A stretch of DNA of 64,000 nt from Corylus avellana (lineage: Eukaryota > Streptophyta > Magnoliopsida > Fagales > Betulaceae): assembly GCF_901000735.1 (NCBI RefSeq), contig NC_081547.1, positions 23,800,046 through 23,864,045 on the forward strand, read 5' to 3'. Shown here piece after piece: positions 10,825 through 63,439 of this stretch. The notes beneath the pieces are model-generated. The model was not told the origin of the DNA. It saw nothing but the letters and a program-made list of their open reading frames with translations, and searched no databases. The stretch's first letter is position 1; every line of letters starts with the position of its first letter. Made by a program: the position numbers and the translations under genes.

Positions 10825-12448
10825 TTACCCAAATCTAATGGGAATAGCCCGGAGGGGCTCAGCCTTATGTAAGGTAATGCCGAATGTCTCACTCATGTTT
10901 AAATCTTTTGCCTCCATCTCATCTGCCAAATTCCAATTAAAGTAGTGGACTAGAGATGCCAACATCAAGTGCACCATCCGGTTGGCCAAAGGCAATCCAG
11001 GGCAAATCCTTCTTCCAGCTCCAAATGGAATGAGCTCGAAATCTCTGCCTTTGAAGTCTATATCCTTCTCTAAAAATCTTTCAGGTACAAACAAATCTGG
11101 GTTTGGCCATATGCTTGAATCCCGTCCCATTGCCCACACGTTTACTAGTATTTGTGCATTCTTGGGCACGGTAAAGCCACACACCTCTTTGTCAATCTCT
11201 GCTTTGTGGGGAGCTAGGAAAGGTGCTGGTGGGTGCAAACGAAAGGTTTCTTTCACTATTGCTTGTAGATAAGGCAGCTTTGAGATATCTGATTCTTGAA
11301 TATGTTCGTCCTTGCCAAGCACTTCTTCAAGCTCTTTTCGGGCTTTTGCCATTTTTTCAGGGTTGCGTAGTAACTCTGCCATTGCCCATTCCACTGTGCT
11401 TGATGTTGTGTCAATCCCCGCAATAAACAAATCCTGGTATAAAGTAGTGCGTGTGTGTTAAGAACACTTTGCCTAAGTTTATTAATTGCTTATCAAAATA
11501 TAATTGAAAGGAAAGAAAAGTTCAAGAAAGGTAGCCAATCACCAAAAGCAAATGTCTGATGTCGTCGCGGCTTAATTCTGAATTATCTTCTTGAGTGAGA
11601 TCGAGGAGGGAATCAAGTACATCGCTGCTTGCGTGAGAACCCTTTGATGATGATGCTCTTAATTGTAATCGTTCATTGATTATACCATCAAGAGTCCTAA
11701 AACAATTTCTAAAATAAATCTTCACCCTTCGGCGTACACCTTGTGGGTCAACAAAACGAAGTGCAGGGAAATAGTCAGCAACATTCGGCCTTCCAGCTTC
11801 TTCCATGGCACCCAATATGATTTCCAGAAACTCGTGGGACGCAGTTGAACAATAGTCTGCCAAGTCTTTAGAGAAAAGTGTGTTTGATATGGCATTCAGG
11901 CTAGTTGTGAAGGTTGCTCCACCAATATCTACCACTTGACCACTATTACAAATTTCTTTAACATGATCTACTAGTTGTTGCACCTTTTTTCTCCTAATGG
12001 CTTGGGTGGAATCGAGCCTTTGTGAAGCAAATATTTGCGCGGCAGAAACTTTCCTGAGGTTTCTCCAACGACTCGATGTGGGATGCAGCCACACCATTGA
12101 AAATTTGTGGTGGTTGAGTGCTCGGACAGCATCCGGGATAGTTCGGCCGGAAAAGATGTGGTCGTATTTTTGCAGTACTTGTTTGGCTAGATCTGGAGAG
12201 GAGATGACTATGGTTGTCATGCTCCCGAGCTTGAGAGTCATTAGGGGTCCATAAGTTTTGGAGAGCTTGGAAACGGCTCGGTGGGGTTGGTTTCCTACGA
12301 GGTCCAAGATGTTCCCAATAATTGGAAAAGGCTTGGGGCCTGGAGGAAGTCTTGGCGAGCCAGATTTCCAGGCTCTTAGGCCAGAGGCGAGCACATGAAT
12401 AGATGCCAACACAAAGGGAAGTAGCAGCACAAATGCTAGGTACTCCAT
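10825..12448 (-). CDS. CYP76-family cytochrome P450, copy B (geraniol 8-hydroxylase-like)
   Basis: Same structure as copy A: exon 1 at 12448-11543, a phase-0 109-bp intron at 11542-11434 identical to that of copy A, and exon 2 at 11433-10825, giving 504 aa. All P450 landmarks are intact: anchor, PPGP hinge, AGIDTT I-helix, ExxR, PERF and [10 protein letters not shown] with Cys446. It differs from copy A at 3 residues in exon 1 (I/T, L/V, V/L) and 8 in exon 2. Two exon 2 changes are TLRL to TFRL and FLG to FLA around the K-helix and substrate recognition site 5, so the two enzymes might differ in substrate preference. The duplicated promoter suggests initially similar expression. The substrate cannot be told from sequence. 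Confidence 0.93.
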
Positions 12449-12841
12449 TCACCCAATTTTGCTTTATGCTTAGAAGTAGTTAGCATAAGTAATAATGGGC
12501 TTGCGTGCATGCATTTATGCAATCCTCTGATCAGGCAAACTGGCGAAGAGAAGATTAGATTCCGGCTAAGAGTTGTTTGATATTCTTGCTGAAAAATTAG
12601 ATTGGTCGTCCTTTTTGACTAAGAGCAGTGCCAATTCTTAGCACGAGGTTGAAATTATTAGCACCAAGAAATAATTAGAACTAAGTGGAAGTTACGTCCA
12701 TCTTTCTTCTACTAACAAACATCCAAATTTCAAAAGCCAAATAATGAGGCCACCGAAAACATTTGGACCTCAGTCACCTGATCACATACTACTCGTTCCA
12801 TCTTTTGTGTTTTCTCAACCAGCTTGCGAGCTTCCTGATCA
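12449..12841 (-). promoter_or_regulatory. Upstream region of P450 copy B
   Basis: Nearly identical to 2423-2815 upstream of copy A. Homology is interrupted just beyond, where unit B carries about 240 extra bases (about 12845-13095). Any regulatory difference between the genes would therefore lie further than about 395 bp upstream. Confidence 0.45.
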
Positions 12842-13145
12842 TTCCGTTGAACGTTTGTTTTTATGGATTTGTTCTCTATTTGCCACTTACTGATGTGACA
12901 TTGTATTGAGTCTTGACAAAATTACTTTTTATTTTTATTTTTATTTTTTATAAAAATATATAAAGAAGAACAAAAAGAAATAAGTCCTTTTGTAATTAAT
13001 TATTATTTAGAGTATTTTCTATATTGTTATGTTGGCACTTGTGTAATGGATAGTGACATAAACATTTGTTTCTTCGGTTTTGGCTTTGTGCCCGTTTTAC
13101 TTTCTTTCTTTTTGTTGTATATCTACCGGTGATTGGGATTTTACC

Positions 13146-13328
13146 GAGTAACTTTAAAAGTTTTTCTTATGTTCTTCTTGAGGCCCTCCAAGAATAATAT
13201 AACTATTAAAATTACTATTTTATCAAAATTCAATAATGGTCAATCACAAGTTTAATAGTGATTTTAATAGCAACATCATTCTTAGAGGGACTCAAGAGCG
13301 ATACAAGAGGGACTTGTAGCATTACTCG
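13146..13328. mobile_element. MITE with about 44-bp inverted ends (unit B copy)
   Basis: Orthologous to the element at 2869-3051 in unit A, with the same GATTTTACC flanks. The two copies differ at roughly 9% of positions, far more than the neighbouring P450 exon 1, which makes this element a useful divergence marker outside the conversion tract. Confidence 0.7.
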
Positions 13329-14329
13329 GATTTTACCTGTGTATTTCCTTATATTTTCTCTTTAATGAAATACTATTTGCCTATAAATAAATAAAAATGA
13401 GAAAATTTTCACTTTAACCTCTCGACCTACCACAACTTTTGCACTCGCGTGACCTCTTTTTCATTTTTCTCTCAAAATATTCTTAAAATTATTAAAAATT
13501 TAAAAATTAAACAATTGAACAAATATTAAAATTATTAAAAAAACAATAAAAAAAAAAAACATATATGGCCCAACCACCCATATAAATTGTTAAGATATAC
13601 AAGTACCCACCCCCATTTTAGTGTTTGGGGTCGATATGAGATGGTTCAGCCATTTCCTTTTCATTTTGAAGAACCACCTCTTAGTTTGTTTTTGTTTTTA
13701 TTTTTATTTTTGTTATTGTTTTTATTATTATTTTTTAAAAATAATTTTAAGATGATCATTTTAATCCCAATTCCTAACGAAATGTCTACTTCAACATGCG
13801 ATAATATATAATACCCAAGACTTTAATATTATTTTTTAAGATTATGAGGTATAAATATAAAAATGGTAATAATTCAGGAAATTAAAAGTGCATTTTTCAT
13901 GCACATCTCTTTCTTTCTTTCTTCATTTTTATATTTTATTTTTAAGTCCTGCACAACTTTTTCAAGCCAGAGCCGAGAGACAGTGAAACACATTTTTTCT
14001 AAAGTTCATTCGCAATCATTGACAATCTAAGAAGAATTCAGAAATATCTTATGAAAAAAAGGGCCCACATTCATTCCGGGATGGGTTCATCGCATTTTTG
14101 CCGAGAAAAATCCAAAGATGTCATATTAAAGGGAGGGCCACATTCATTTCTGGGGCCTGAGGGGCTCGGTGCAAGCACACAAAGTTACAAACACATTGTC
14201 TTTTTCAAAGTTTATAGGCTATCTTTGTCTATATATGAAAGAAAATGTCACTAATCTACAGGACTTAATTCACAATTTATAACAAGGTTGAAACATTAAT
14301 ATAAGAAGGTATATATATTCATTAAATAA

Positions 14330-14853
14330 GGGTGCGTTTGGGAGTGCGTTTTAAAAAAAATAATCTGCGATTTTAAACCAAATCGCAATTTTAGGGTGTT
14401 TGGGATTGCGATTTTAAAAACGCAAATTTTAAAATCGCAAAAAAATCTGCGATTTCCATAAGCTGATTAGAGGGTGCTTATTTGAAAACGTGCGAATTTA
14501 AAACAAAATCACGATTTCTATTAAAAAGATATTTGGCGCAATAGTTACCTTTTTTAGAACGGGAATGAAAAAAATACCAAGAATACCCACCTAAAATATA
14601 TTAAAACCATTATTTTCTCTTTTTATTTTTTTCTTCATCCTCTCTGTCTTGTTCATCCTTATTGGTAATTTGGTCATGAAACCGCAATTATATGCTAATG
14701 TTATCCAAACACTCAATTGATAAAAAAAGTATTTTTTAGTATGTTTTACCAAACGTCTGTGCGATTTTAAAAAGTAGTGATTTTAAAAACACAATTTTTA
14801 AAAACGCAATTTTAAAAATCGCACTTATTGAAATCGCACTCCCAAATAGGCCC
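14330..14853. mobile_element. PIF/Harbinger (Tourist-like) MITE, unit B only
   Basis: A 524-bp element with inverted ends GGGTGCGTTTGGGAGTGCG and GGGCCTATTTGGGAGTGCG, flanked by a 3-bp TAA target duplication (14327-14329 and 14854-14856). Unit A carries the empty site with a single TAA at 3932-3934. Subterminal blocks are rich in AAAATCGCA-type repeats. There is no coding capacity. Confidence 0.88.
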
Positions 14854-15328
14854 TAAATGTCACTTGAAGTTTTTATGTTTAGAGTGCAATAGCTAATTTA
14901 GTTAATACAATCTATAAATCTTGTGCAAGGTACATGGGGTTTAATTCTAGTGAAAAATACTTTAGAGGTTCTTAGAGTTTAACTTTTTTTCAAATCACTC
15001 GATAAGGTATATTCTGATATGAAATCGCCTTTTGTATACACTTGTTGTTAGGGTTTTTAATGAAAATTATGGCACTTAGGCATAAGATCATGTTAGCCCA
15101 ATAAAATATGTCCCATCTCAGTTTGAAATATGATAAAATAAAATAAAAAGGAAACACAAAAGAAAAGGAGGGGTAGTAATTGGCTTGTGGCTATTCCTAT
15201 GTTTTTAGGGTTTGCATAGCTTGCGTACTCACCCCCACTGCTATGGGGATGGCTCACAGCGGAGCCAACCCTTAACAAAAGGTAGATGTGTGTTATTCCC
15301 TTCTTTGTTTTTATGTGTCAAGTTCATG

Positions 15329-15630
15329 CAGGGATAGAATCAGAAAATTTTATGGGAGGGGTCAATTAATTTTATTTTTTTTTTCAGTTCTTTATAATTT
15401 TTTTATTAAAAAAAAAATATATTGGTTGTTTTTAATGGCCCAAAAAATTAAGAATAGGGCCCAAAAAATTTAAAAATAGGGTCAAAAAAAAATTTTGGTG
15501 GAAGGAGGGCCAAATGACTAAAATTAAAAATTTATTTTTTTATATTTTTTTTAATTGTACTTACAAATTTTTTTTCCTTAATTGGGGGTGGGGTGCATGG
15601 CCTAATCGGGTCTCCCTCCCTCCGTCACTG
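15329..15630. mobile_element. Small hAT-type MITE, unit B only
   Basis: A 302-bp element whose right end reads CAGTGACGGAGGGA inward, close to the terminus of the big hAT element at 5035-9908. Its left end is CAGGGATAGAATCAG. The flanking 8-bp repeats are AGTTCATG (15321-15328) and AGTTCAAG (15631-15638). The empty site in unit A lies near 4966-4975. Confidence 0.75.
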
Positions 15631-16060
15631 AGTTCAAGGTATCACTTTTGTACCTGTAGAGTTTAATTTTTTGACATGGTGTGGTCTTATGCATACGTGT
15701 TACAACTTTTATTAAAAATCCTTATGATGGATATACGAAGGAGAAATTTGATAACGTGTATATATATATAAAAGGAATGATTTGATATATTTTAAATCCT
15801 AAAGAGTGATTTGCAATAAGTTGATATGTTAAGAAGTAAAAAGTTGTTTTTACATAATAATAAAAGTAACTCTTCGAATAACGAAAGTGCTATCCAAGTC
15901 CTCCAAGTCCTTTAGCTTACCCCTAACCAACAAAGTCTTTAGAGCACTACCATTGGAAGAGCCAAATGCTCCTTTTTTTTCTTTTTTTTTTTGGTTTAAA
16001 ATATTTTATCTATTTCAAAAGTGATCAAAATCTTGAATAATACAGTTTACAAAAAAAAAA

Positions 16061-16636
16061 AAATCTTGAATAATTCTGACGTCGGCCCTTTACCCAACTC
16101 CAGTCTATTAGGCCGTAAATAATTATCCAGCCTAATCTTGCAAGCAAGGCGTTGTTTGGAAAACCAGCCAATTTAAAGCCCAAATCCATTCTCCAGCCCA
16201 ATTCTTAGCAGCACAGAAAACCATTCTAGAACTCCATGTCCCAAACATTCTCTTATGCACAGTGTTAATATGGGCGATTTGGCCCGGCCTGTTTGTATGT
16301 GTCATGGACTCATGGGTGAATTTTCGGCTCTTAATTTCGAGTGGATGGATATTGTATGTATCACAAAATAATATATGTATAAAAATAAATAAATAAATAA
16401 TAGTTTCGTTTTATCTAAGAAAAGGAGTAGAAAATGAAATCTTATTGTCTCATTTTCATTTTTTCTCTCTATTCTAACTCCCGCATTCTAAAAAAAGAAA
16501 CTTAAAATGTAAAGCGAATATTATGGGCACTTAGTTAAAACAAATTGTCTTTCGTGTGCGTCTCGATTCATAGTTATTAAAATTCCTCATTTGCAAAGTG
16601 TATATATGGAATAAAAACATTATCCGCTCACTCTAT
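16061..16636. other. Intergenic DNA, no gene seen
   Basis: AT-rich sequence between the duplication and the nested MITE stack. I see only short A/T tracts and no supported gene or element ends. Confidence 0.4.
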
Positions 16637-17075
16637 GGTTGTGTTTGGTTTGTGAAATGGGTATTTTATTAGAAAAATGAATAGGTATTACTGGAAATAG
16701 AAAATGTTGAAATGAAATAAGTATTCAAATTCTTTAGTTTGATAGCAACACATATTTTATAATTAGAATTGAACTAAAAAGCCTATTTGATTTCTAATTT
16801 TTATAAAACTCAATTTTTCAAAAAAAAAAAAAAAAGCGTTGAATGAAAAAAAAAAATAAATAAATCAAATGAATTTCAATTTTTCTAAGGGCCATAGCAT
16901 GCACTGGGGTGGCGTGGCCACCCCTAGAGGACCTCGGTGTGGCCCTCTGGCCACCCTCGATTCCCATCATGCGCCACCCCCAGTAAGAATCGAGGTGGCC
17001 GCGATCGGGGTGGCACATCTCACCAGAGCCTTTTGCGCGTATCTCTACTGCGAGGCCCTCCGAGGATGGTGCTGC

Positions 17076-18201
17076 TGGGGGTGGCAAAATGGGTACCTGA
17101 CACGACCCGATTACGACCCGCGGGTACCCGTTACACGATTGGCCTATATCCAGATACGACCCGTTTAGCTAAACGGGTAATCGGGTTTGACACGATTACG
17201 ACACGAAAATAACCGAGTAACCCGACACGACCTGTTTTACCCGTTTAAAATAACCGGGTCTAAACGGGTAGACACAACCCGACACGACTCGATTACCCTA
17301 AACTATAAAATAAAAAATAAAAAATAAAAAATAAATTTCAAAATTGTAATAATAATACTAATACATCAATATAGTCAATGAAAAAAATTGAGTTCTAAGA
17401 GATTAAAGGCTTTAATAAATGATAAGAAAAAAAAAAAAAATTGGAAAGTGACCGTAATTGACAAATTGTACTTCAAAATAAATTACTAAACTCATAATTT
17501 CACCTAAACTTAAAAGTTAAAAGTTAAAACAAGTAAGTTCATTTATTAAAATAGTCTACTTATAATTTAGTCCCACATGTAATAAAAGTGTTAAAAAATT
17601 AATTTGAACAAAGATACAAATTCTCAGACATTTTTTTTAGCATCCAACCCTGGGCCAATACTCAAAATTTTTGAATTCCATGAGAGCCATAGAAGACCAA
17701 GACCCTTATTTAATTGTGCAAATACATTTATCAAAATATGTAATATAATAGAATAGTTATAATTTAAGTGATTTTCATTTTAGCAACAACAAGGTAAAGT
17801 ACAGTAAAATTTTTCTAAAGATCACAAATTTGCGATCCGAAACAAACAATGGCATCAATGCTTAGGGAGTTCTTCATTAGTAGACATTAGAATGGGTTAG
17901 ATTACTGGGAGGGTTACAGACGGGGTTTGTTCAAAAATCAAAATGGTAAAGTTACTAAAGTAATTGAAAACAGAAAGAAAACGTGAGGTACAGAGGTACT
18001 GGCCGTCAGCGACTCTGTGAGGCAGAAAAAAAAAAGCAACAAAAAAAAAAAAACCCGGTCTGGCGGGTCGACCCGCCAGACCCGACGGGTCAACCCGCCA
18101 GACACGAAATTTTCGGGTCGTAATCGGGTCTAGATTAGCCCAAACCCAATACCTGTTTTTTCGTGTCGGGTTTACGGGTCGTGTCAAAATTGCCCGCCCT
18201 A
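17076..18201. mobile_element. hAT-like MITE with CGGGT-rich subterminal repeats
   Basis: A 1,126-bp element with ends TGGGGGTGGCAA and TAGGGCGGGCAA (inward) and an 8-bp target duplication GGTGCTGC / GGTGCCGC (17068-17075 and 18202-18209). Both subterminal regions carry many copies of ACCCGACACG-type motifs in opposite orientation, the usual arrangement of transposase-binding repeats. The interior is AT-rich without a recognisable gene. Confidence 0.78.
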
Positions 18202-18440
18202 GGTGCCGCCACCCTATAGCTTTTTGTGGGTGGTTGGCTACCCATCTGTTTTTTTTTTTTGCTTTAAACATTTAAAATAAAAAATGGTATTTTGGAAAAT
18301 CTTGTTATTGTCCTTAGGAATCGCTATTCCTCTCATTTTTGAGATGAATGACTATTCTAGTGTGTAAGGGATTAAGAATCACTAGATACTAGGAATAGAC
18401 CTTTACCAAACAAAAAAATGACTATTTTATAAGAATAACC

Positions 18441-19079
18441 TAGGGGTGTCAATCCGGTCCGGTTTCCCAGTTTTTGCCCAAAATCGGAACCAGAACTGGG
18501 GTACCTGGGTTTTCAATTTTGAGAAACAGGAACCGGAACCGGGACCCCGGTTTTACCCGGTCCGGTAACCGATTTTTTTAAAAAATTGATTTTTGGGCTT
18601 ATTTAAGGTATTGGGCCTAAAATAAGCCAATTTTTTTTTTTCATAAGTTGGCCCATTTTTTAAAAAATCTATTAGTTTTTTTGTCTAAATTAAAGGGGCT
18701 TTGTTGTGATTGTTCCAAATAATTAAAAAATAAACCTAAAAAAGTCCAAAAATTCGAAAAAAAAAAATCAATATTTTTGCCTATTTGGGCCTTAGAAATA
18801 AAAATTTAATTTTTTAAAATACCCTAAACCTAAACCTCAGTGTAAAAATATATATATATATATATAATAATAATAATATATAAATATTATTAAATAAAAT
18901 GGAAACCCGGTTCCGTATTCCCGGTAAAAACCGGGTACCAAAAACCGGTACCGGAACCAGGGTACTCGGTTTTTGGATTTTTCAAACCGGAACCGGAATC
19001 GGTACCCCGGTTTCCGGTTTCCCGGTTTTCCGGTTTTCTGGTTCCGGCTTCGGTTTCCTGGTAATTTTTGACACTCCTA
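18441..19079. mobile_element. hAT-like MITE with CCGGTT-rich ends
   Basis: A 639-bp element with ends TAGGGGTGTCAA and TAGGAGTGTCAA (inward) and an 8-bp target duplication GAATAACC / GAATAGCC (18433-18440 and 19080-19087). Repeats of the type ACCGGTTTC fill both ends. No gene inside. Confidence 0.8.
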
Positions 19080-19377
19080 GAATAGCCATTTTATTTCAGG
19101 GGTCTATTTTGCGAACCAAACATGCCTAAATGTTACTAGAATTTATATATAATTTGCTGATATACATTTGCATGCATAAAAAATTTGTAGATTAGTTAGA
19201 GGTGTCGTAAGTTTTTGAGTTTCGTTCGTGCTCCTTCCATCATATGCCTCTTCACTTACAAGCCAAGCAAAAAAAACAATATTATATCCAAATATTAATC
19301 AATATATTGTTTTTTATTTTATTATTATTTTTCATTTTTGACTGGGCAACCACAGGCCTAGCCTATTTTAGTTGCTA

Positions 19378-20362
19378 AATCCACCACTCTCATTCCCTCT
19401 CGCGCCCAATTCGCCTTCTCTTTCTCCCTCCGAATCCATTTCTGAAGCTCTCTCTCTCTCTCTCTCTCTCTGTTCCTTCACCGTGCCGATAATTTTATTT
19501 TCCAATTTCAATCAAATTCTCGCTGCGAATCAAAGACAGACACGAACCGGACTTGAATTTTTGGGATCCAGTTTTTCAAAGCTACGAATTTGATCCCTCC
19601 TTTCTGGTAAATCTTCCACTTGCGTTTTTTGATAATCAATGGAAATTTTCGCTCTGATCTGTGCATTTCCTTCTTAAATCAAGGAAGTTTGGATCAGTAT
19701 ACCCATCAATGTATGGTCTGGTGTGCCAGATCCATTGCTGCTTTGATCTATTCTACAATGCGATACGATCTTGTGTTGTTTGATAGTTCAATATGTATCT
19801 TTATATGCATCTGTTTGTATGTATAATCTTTTTGAGCTGGATCTGTGATTCTTTTGTTTAAATTCTCTGCCTGTTTGATTCAGACCTTTAATTTTTTTTC
19901 TATGTCTTGGAGTTTATGGCACTTAAGATGGTCGTATTGGCCATAACCTTCTGTTTGGTTGCTGAGAAACCCGTGGAATGGAAAAGAACACGATATGTTG
20001 AATGGTATGCTTTTTGGCTTTAAAAAATGGAGGGCTCGCCTTAACCAGGCCAGAGATAGTTTCTGTTTCCTTTTTCTTGCATTCCATTTCCCACTAAATC
20101 CGCGTGGGGTTTCTTTTAGGGTTTTCCCCTGTAGTTCGTTGGATCAGTTGGTTAATTTTCAATTCTTGAAAACTTCATTTGATGTACATGCAAAGTTTTT
20201 AGCTGAAACATTACTCTACCTTCTATTAAATAAGTGAATTACGTGTTTAATTCATTAGTTTAAATTGGTTATGACTCTGATTTTTTTTTTTAATCTTTGT
20301 AGGTAGCTTGACATGTATATAGTGTGAATGAGTATTTGTTAGATTTATGAAGCAATATTAAT
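19378..20362 (+). other. 5' leader of the BEACH gene with a leader intron
   Basis: Pyrimidine-rich sequence with a (CT)n tract at 19448-19471 is typical of a plant 5' untranslated exon. A good donor follows (TTTCTG|GTAAAT, intron from 19607), and a branch/T-rich tract with acceptor TTTGTAG ends at 20302. The second leader exon (20303-20362) runs straight into the ATG at 20363. The transcription start is not determined. The leader intron of about 696 bp may enhance expression, as such introns often do in plants. Confidence 0.6.
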
Positions 20363-62054
<41,692 letters not shown>

Positions 62055-62450
62055 CTTAGGCCATTGAATTTTAGTTTACCGGAGAAGAAACACAGAATAC
62101 ATTGATATCATTATACCACCTGGACAGATACTGCAAGGGAATTTTGGCTGCCCTATTTGAAATCAAGTCAATTTTGTGACTTGTGGTTTGAAGACGTCTG
62201 TGGGTGTAACATAATTAATAATCTAGCAGAGCAATCATATATACATATATATATATATATATATGTCCATAGAGTGCCAGGTTGTTAGACTTACTGTTAG
62301 GCAATTTTTGTTTTTTGGTTTTTCATTCAATTGAGTTGTAATGACGCCGTCATTGAGATTGATGAGCTCTTCATTTTTGTCCATCAATTTTTTTGATAGA
62401 AAATTAAATGAAATTATAGTAATATGAGTTCTTGTATTCTTTGGATTGAG
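62055..62450 (+). other. 3' untranslated region of the BEACH gene
   Basis: AT-rich sequence downstream of the TAG stop with an (AT)n tract at 62230-62264. No canonical AATAAA is evident. Near-upstream variants such as TTAAATGAAATTATAG (about 62403-62418) could serve. The 3' end is an estimate. Confidence 0.4.
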
Positions 62451-62646
62451 GCTACCATGCGGTGCTGAATTCTCCAAAAGTCGTTAAAAAAAAAATTAAA
62501 AAATTAAAAAAAAAATTAAAAATTATAGTTTTATATCACAATGTTGATGTGGCAGTTTCACTTTCTTTTTTCCTTTTTTCTTTTTTTTTTTTAATAATGA
62601 CTAATGTAAGAGTTGATTAGGATTATTACATTAATATTGTGAGATA

Positions 62647-63431
62647 TAGGGTTGGGCACGGGGCGGGGTGAGGATTAGACTTTTTCCCACCCGCCCTGCA
62701 CCTTGCAGGTTCTGGGATTTCCAACCTGCCGCCCGAGTACAATGGCCAACATCCATGCTGGTTTAGGTGTTGCGGGGCGGGGAAATCGTCTACGGGTTGT
62801 GTGGGTTGGGTTCTTTTCCTCTATTTTCGTCTGGTTTTTTCTCCTCCATTTTCGTCTCTCTTGTTCTGCAGATTTCTTTTCCTCCACAACCACAACCCAA
62901 CACCAGAACCTTTAAACAATGGAAACGAAAATTTATTTGTTTGAACAAACAACCTAACATTAGATTAATGAATTTATCAAGAGATCTCTTGGATCCCATT
63001 CATGAAAGAGGTCTAGAGAGAGAAAAATACCTGGATTGTAGTCTGTGGAGGTGGGAGTGGCGCAGCAGCGTCTGAGGAGGTGGAGGGCGGCGCAGGCGAG
63101 AGCGGAGAGAGAGCCACTAACGAGAGAGAACAAGAGAGACGAAGAGAGAGCAAGAGAACGAGAGAGCGAAAGAGACGAAGAGAGAGCAAGAGAACAAGAG
63201 AGGGACTAAGGGAGAGAGGCGGCCGAACAAAATAGAGAGAGGTTAACCTAGGGTTTTTTCCTTTTTATACTAATGCGGGTTGGATCGGGTACCTGTAAGG
63301 AAAAAATTCTTATACCCACCCCGCCCCGCACAGGTTGGATAAATCATACCCGAACCCGCAAAAATACACACAACCCGTGCGGTTTGTGCGCGGGGCGGGT
63401 CTGCGGTTGGGCGGGTTTTTGCCCACCCCTA
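62647..63431. mobile_element. hAT-like MITE just downstream of the BEACH gene
   Basis: A 785-bp element with ends TAGGGTTGGGCA and TAGGGGTGGGCA (inward) and an 8-bp target duplication GTGAGATA / ATGAGATA (62639-62646 and 63432-63439). GGGGCGGG-type repeats fill both subterminal regions. The interior holds pyrimidine-rich sequence and a purine-rich GAGAGA/CAAGAG repeat (63093-63240), which could be a captured gene leader in reverse. No gene is recognisable. Confidence 0.78.
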
Positions 63432-63439
63432 ATGAGATA

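Larger units (their letters stand above)
10758..16060. repeat. Segmental duplication unit B
   Basis: Second unit of the tandem duplication, aligned to 735-10350. It contains P450 copy B, the shared upstream block and the shared MITE. Its private insertions are a Harbinger-type MITE (14330-14853) and a small hAT-type MITE (15329-15630), plus about 240 bp of extra sequence at roughly 12845-13095 and about 90 bp near 13620-13710 that unit A lacks. Confidence 0.88.
16637..19126. mobile_element. Outer element of a nested MITE stack (tentative)
   Basis: The left end (GGTTGTGTTTGGTTTGTGAA) and the inverted right end (GGCATGTTTGGTTCGCAAAA) are similar and enclose the whole stack. Nested inside are a GC-rich segment (about 16870-17075 continuing at 18202-18250) and the two hAT-like MITEs at 17076-18201 and 18441-19079. 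Target duplications of the outer element are not clear, so its exact ends are uncertain. Open frames in the GC-rich part look non-coding. Confidence 0.5.

Noticed and set aside
16818..17212. Open frames on both strands with proline/arginine-rich products
   Set aside because: They come from the GC-rich and CGGGT-rich ends of MITEs, with no domain and no codon pattern of a gene.
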